From NCBI GenBank assembly GCA_017632155.1, contig JAGBRZ010000040.1, forward strand, positions 1 through 55,295: 55,295 nucleotides of DNA, in the 5' to 3' direction. The DNA comes from Clostridia bacterium (GTDB lineage: Bacteria; Bacillota_A; Clostridia; Oscillospirales; CAG-272). The notes beneath the pieces are model-generated. The model ran no database searches, had not been told where the DNA came from, and worked only from the letters and a program-made list of their open reading frames with translations. The first letter of the stretch is position 1. Every line of letters starts with the position of its first letter. Below are positions 52,710-55,295 of this stretch, piece after piece. A program made the translations under genes and the position numbers.

Positions 52710-53500
52710 TGGCACTTAAAACTATCAAAAAGGGCAGCCTTGAATACCTGGCTGCCCTTGATTTGAATGTACCTCACGCCTTTACGACACGCTCGGGTGG
52801 CGTGAGTGAAGGGGCTTTTGCCTCGCTCAATATCGCGATGCACCGCGGCGACGCGCCTGAAAATGTTGAAAAAAACTATGCAATCCTTGCCGATGCCTTG
52901 GATTTTGACGTAAATCAGCTTGTTTTGACCCGCCAGACTCACTCCGACATTGTGCGCGTAGTCACGAAATCAGATGCCCACGGACTCGATCATCATTTAT
53001 ATCCCGAGTGCGACGCGCTGATAACGAATGACGCCGGGTGTGCACTTGTTGCTTTCACCGCAGACTGCACGCCGATACTTTTGTGGGATAGCACAACGGG
53101 AGCCGTCGGAGCCGTTCACGCGGGATGGCGCGGAACTGCCGCAGATATTGCGGGCAAGACCGTGCGGGCAATGCAGAGCGAATTCGGTTGCAATCCCCGA
53201 AATATCCGCGCCGCAATCGGACCCAATATCGGCGCTTGCTGCTTTGAAACCGACAGCGACGTCCCAAAAGCAATAATCGAAACCTTCGGCAACGATGCTG
53301 CTGCCTTCATCACAAAAACGGGCGAAAAGTATCACATTGACCTCAAAGCCGTCAACGCCCTCGCCCTCCGCCGCGCAGGTGTTGAATCTATCAAAATTTC
53401 CGATGATTGCACAATGTGTGATCCGCAAAGATTTTGGTCACATAGAGTGACCGGAATAAATAGAGGTTCTCAAGGAGCGGTTATAGTTTGTAAAAAATGA
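52709..53500 (+). CDS. pgeF: Peptidoglycan editing factor PgeF (laccase-domain, YfiH/LACC1 family)
   Basis: 263 residues. Zinc/copper site residues in VLTRQTHSDIV (His), FTADCTPILLWD (Cys) and VHAGWRGTAADIA (His), plus IGPNIGACCFE. Members correct wrong Ser-for-Ala muropeptide precursors in E. coli and act as purine nucleoside enzymes in other hosts. Full length. Third gene of the ogg operon, then a terminator. Confidence 0.93.
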   Translation: MALKTIKKGSLEYLAALDLNVPHAFTTRSGGVSEGAFASLNIAMHRGDAPENVEKNYAILADALDFDVNQLVLTRQTHSDIVRVVTKSDAHGLDHHLYPECDALITNDAGCALVAFTADCTPILLWDSTTGAVGAVHAGWRGTAADIAGKTVRAMQSEFGCNPRNIRAAIGPNIGACCFETDSDVPKAIIETFGNDAAAFITKTGEKYHIDLKAVNALALRRAGVESIKISDDCTMCDPQRFWSHRVTGINRGSQGAVIVCKK

Positions 53501-53525
53501 CCAATGGCAAGCCATTGGTCATTTT
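53494..53525. terminator. Bidirectional intrinsic terminator
   Basis: 15-base arms 53494-53508 and 53511-53525 with A6 before and T6 after, between convergent pgeF and the MBL gene; it includes the pgeF stop codon. Confidence 0.9.
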
Positions 53526-53530
53526 TTGAA

Positions 53531-54319
53531 TTATATCTCAATCTCAAACCCATCATAAGCCATTGTTACGCCGAATTCTGCGAGTATCCTTGCGGTTTCC
53601 TCTGCGGGGACAGCGTGGATATGGGGACCTATGTGAGTTGCAAGGAAGGTGCCGCCTTCTTTGATAACTCCGTTTTCCTTAAATGCTGCAACAAGCAGGC
53701 GTACCATTGGGATGTTGTTATGTGTTCCAATGCGGAAGTTGCCGGGCTGCTCGCCGCAAGTGGTATCGAAAATTGCGCAATCGACGGGTTTTGCGGTTCT
53801 GTAAAGATAACTCCATTCCTTGCCCGTAAGCCATCCGCCGTCAAGTCCGTAAAAGAGCTTCTGTCCGTTATTTTCAAAGACGTAATGAAGAGTCTGTTCG
53901 TTCTTGCCTGCGATGTGGTTTGAAGGGAGTGCGGTGACTGTCATTCCCGCCGCCTCAAAGGTCTGCATAGGTTCAACCGTGACGAGATTGATGAGTGACA
54001 GCTCTTCTTCGGTAAGATCAAGACATTCTACCGCACCCGTGTTGCAATAGAAATTGAGCTTTCTTCCGCCCGCCTTTGCGTAGCGGAGGAAGGTATCCTT
54101 GCAAAAATGATCGTCGTGGCTGTGGGTAAGAAAAATATCGGTCACGTCCGCGGGTGAGATGCCGCGCTTTTCGAGGAAATCATAGGTATGTATCGGCACG
54201 TCGAGCTGAACCGTGCCGTCCATAAGCATCGAGGAGCAACGGCGTGCGCCCTCGGGAATCTGATCTTCGTGGAGCTTTTTGCATTTTGCAGAGCCTGTTC
54301 CGAGAAATAAAAGTTTCAT
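53531..54319 (-). CDS. MBL-fold metallohydrolase, PhnP-like
   Basis: 262 residues from the ATG at 54319 (GGAG seven bases upstream; an ATG two codons earlier is too close). N-terminus MKLLFLGTGSAKCKKL, metal motif HSHDDH (66-71), further His in LPSNHIAG, Asp in GLDGG and His in THIGPH. Similar to PhnP-type phosphodiesterases. Substrate unknown. Single-gene unit. Confidence 0.8.
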   Translation of the reverse strand: MKLLFLGTGSAKCKKLHEDQIPEGARRCSSMLMDGTVQLDVPIHTYDFLEKRGISPADVTDIFLTHSHDDHFCKDTFLRYAKAGGRKLNFYCNTGAVECLDLTEEELSLINLVTVEPMQTFEAAGMTVTALPSNHIAGKNEQTLHYVFENNGQKLFYGLDGGWLTGKEWSYLYRTAKPVDCAIFDTTCGEQPGNFRIGTHNNIPMVRLLVAAFKENGVIKEGGTFLATHIGPHIHAVPAEETARILAEFGVTMAYDGFEIEI

Positions 54320-54348
54320 TGTCATTCTCCTTTTTCGGGTTTTATTAA

Positions 54349-54377
54349 ATATTATCACAAAATGGGAAAAAAGTCAA
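54349..54377 (-). promoter_or_regulatory. Sigma-A promoter of the MBL gene
   Basis: TTGACT, 17-base spacer, TAATAT on the minus strand. Confidence 0.65.
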
Positions 54378-54389
54378 GCAAAAAAGATA

Positions 54390-54418
54390 TTGACATAAAA
54401 TAAATTATATTGTATAAT
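54390..54418 (+). promoter_or_regulatory. Sigma-A promoter of the DUF975 gene
   Basis: Consensus TTGACA, 17-base spacer, TATAAT; 30 bases before the ATG at 54449. Confidence 0.88.
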
Positions 54419-54448
54419 ATAATTACAAAATACTTTGGAGGTTTTGCT

Positions 54449-55060
54449 ATGAACAGAATCGAACTTAAAAACCGCGCGAAGCAGTCGCTTACAGGCAATT
54501 GGGGCGCTGCCATTCTCGGACTTGTTATTTACGGTGCGATCGTTTCGCTTCTTTCAACCACGGGTGTCGGAAGCTTTGTCACCGGACTTGTTTCCCTCGG
54601 CTATATCTCACTTTACCTCTCTCTTCTCAGAGGAAAGACTCCCACTTTTGAGGGAAGCATATCTGCTATCACCGAAAACATCGGCACCAAATTCGTGTCG
54701 ACCCTTCTTGTATCCCTTTACACATTCCTTTGGTCGCTTCTTTTCATCATTCCGGGTATCGTTAAGTCTTATTCTTATGCGATGACTCCATACATACTCC
54801 TTGACCGTCCCGAGCTCAGCGCAACAGACGCCATCAAGGAGAGCGAAAAGATGATGAACGGCCACAAGATGGAGCTTTTCATCCTCGATCTTTCCTTCAT
54901 CGGCTGGATCCTTCTTTCGATGATCACCTGCGGTATCCTTGTCCTTTACGTTGAGCCCTATATGATGGCAACAAAATCCGCCTTCTATCTCGAACTTAAG
55001 GGACCCGATCCCGAGCCCGCTGTGGAAGAAGAGCAGCAGATCTATACGCCTGAAGCGTAA
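54449..55060 (+). CDS. DUF975 family membrane protein
   Basis: 203 residues. The ATG at 54449 is chosen for its GGAGG seven bases upstream. N-terminus MNRIELKNRAKQSLTGNW is the DUF975 signature; membrane segments at about 22-41, 43-60, 84-110 and 150-180; SYAMTPYILLDRPELSATDAIKESEKMMNGHK is the conserved loop (given in parts). Acidic tail. Unknown function, common in Clostridia and lactobacilli. A heptamer array begins two bases after the stop codon. Confidence 0.85.
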   Translation: MNRIELKNRAKQSLTGNWGAAILGLVIYGAIVSLLSTTGVGSFVTGLVSLGYISLYLSLLRGKTPTFEGSISAITENIGTKFVSTLLVSLYTFLWSLLFIIPGIVKSYSYAMTPYILLDRPELSATDAIKESEKMMNGHKMELFILDLSFIGWILLSMITCGILVLYVEPYMMATKSAFYLELKGPDPEPAVEEEQQIYTPEA

Positions 55061-55062
55061 AA

Positions 55063-55102
55063 AGTGGTCAGTGGTTAGTGGACAGTGGACAGAAAGATGC
55101 GG
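55063..55102 (+). repeat. R3 heptamer array, copy 3
   Basis: Units AGTGGTC, AGTGGTT, AGTGGAC, AGTGGAC, tail AGAAAGATGCGG; starts two bases after the DUF975 stop codon. Confidence 0.85.
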
Positions 55103-55295
55103 GCGAATAATTTTGTTCAGCATCTCAAAACATTGCTCATTACAAAACTAAAATAATCCAAAACTCGGATATTGAAGTTGAATTCAATATCCGAGTTCTC
55201 TTTGTTATATTAAATTACTTGACAGTACGATAGATTGCAAATATCCGAATTAAATATCATTCGCATCTTTCTGTCCACTGACCACTAACCACTGA
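55068..55295. repeat. Inverted pair of R3 arrays around a hairpin, at the contig end
   Basis: 55068-55101 and 55262-55295 are inverted copies (34 bases, one mismatch). Between them is a 15-pair hairpin (55162-55176 with 55183-55197) that may be a bidirectional terminator. No gene lies in the 235 bases after the DUF975 gene. This is either a MITE-like unit or the facing 3' ends of two convergent genes, the second beyond the window. Confidence 0.75.

Overview
The window is a 55.3 kb piece of a Bacillota (Clostridia-type) chromosome, probably from an anaerobic gut organism. Evidence: an HPr kinase gene, the Firmicutes-style DUF512 radical SAM / der / obg neighbourhood, strong GGAGG ribosome binding sites, sigma-A promoters with a 17-base spacer, lipoproteins with Thr/Glu-rich linkers, a rubredoxin-flavoprotein fusion and many Gfo/Idh/MocA oxidoreductases. 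No rRNA, tRNA, CRISPR array, transposase or integrase was found. The left edge cuts tldD. The right edge stops exactly at the end of a dispersed repeat, as a contig end often does.

Layout. 1-6012 (+): tldD (partial), tldE, a Gfo/Idh/MocA dehydrogenase with a TIM-barrel isomerase, and an M55 D-aminopeptidase. 6068-12857 (-): a compact seven-gene phage head and DNA-packaging module (terS, terL, beta-rich virion protein, portal, scaffold, capsid, connector) without tail, lysis, replication or integration genes. 12858-13527: hairpin-rich noncoding DNA. 13528-14463 (-): hprK. 14625-19570 (+): four extracytoplasmic proteins (PrsA-like lipoprotein, a protein of unknown function, a NAGPA-like protein, a PEGA-like repeat protein). 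19755-24917 (+): four tandem paralogues with signal peptides and C-terminal (S/A)PxTGD sorting-type signals. 25075-32468: sugar-acid/sugar metabolism genes (two Gfo/Idh/MocA, two isomerases, HAD, MBL) and a MATE exporter. 32636-37572: rubredoxin-flavin reductase, cysteine desulfidase-like protein, DUF1287, two small membrane proteins, TepA/ClpP-like protease. 37681-39141: pepD. 39178-47534 (-): one long operon DUF512, lipoprotein, der, obg, ppa, Gfo/Idh/MocA, DUF4886. 47595-50780 (-): DUF6062, MnmM/YtqB-like methyltransferase, VanY-type carboxypeptidase. 50901-53500 (+): Ogg, serine hydrolase, PgeF. 53531-54319 (-): MBL hydrolase. 54449-55060 (+): DUF975 protein.

The most unusual content lies between the genes. 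Three families of structured repeats sit at gene 3' ends, always in a fixed orientation relative to the upstream gene. R1 is an element of up to about 170 bases with two or three hairpins placed between co-directional genes (four copies; hairpin 2 shows compensatory base changes). R2 is a string of hairpins that starts after a stop codon and ends in a terminator (five copies; stems covary while loops stay fixed). R3 is an array of AGTGNNN heptamers that touches or overlaps stop codons (four arrays). One R2 copy, next to the phage module, has no gene in front of it, which suggests that the phage genes were inserted upstream of it. I know of no named description of these families, but could not search for one.
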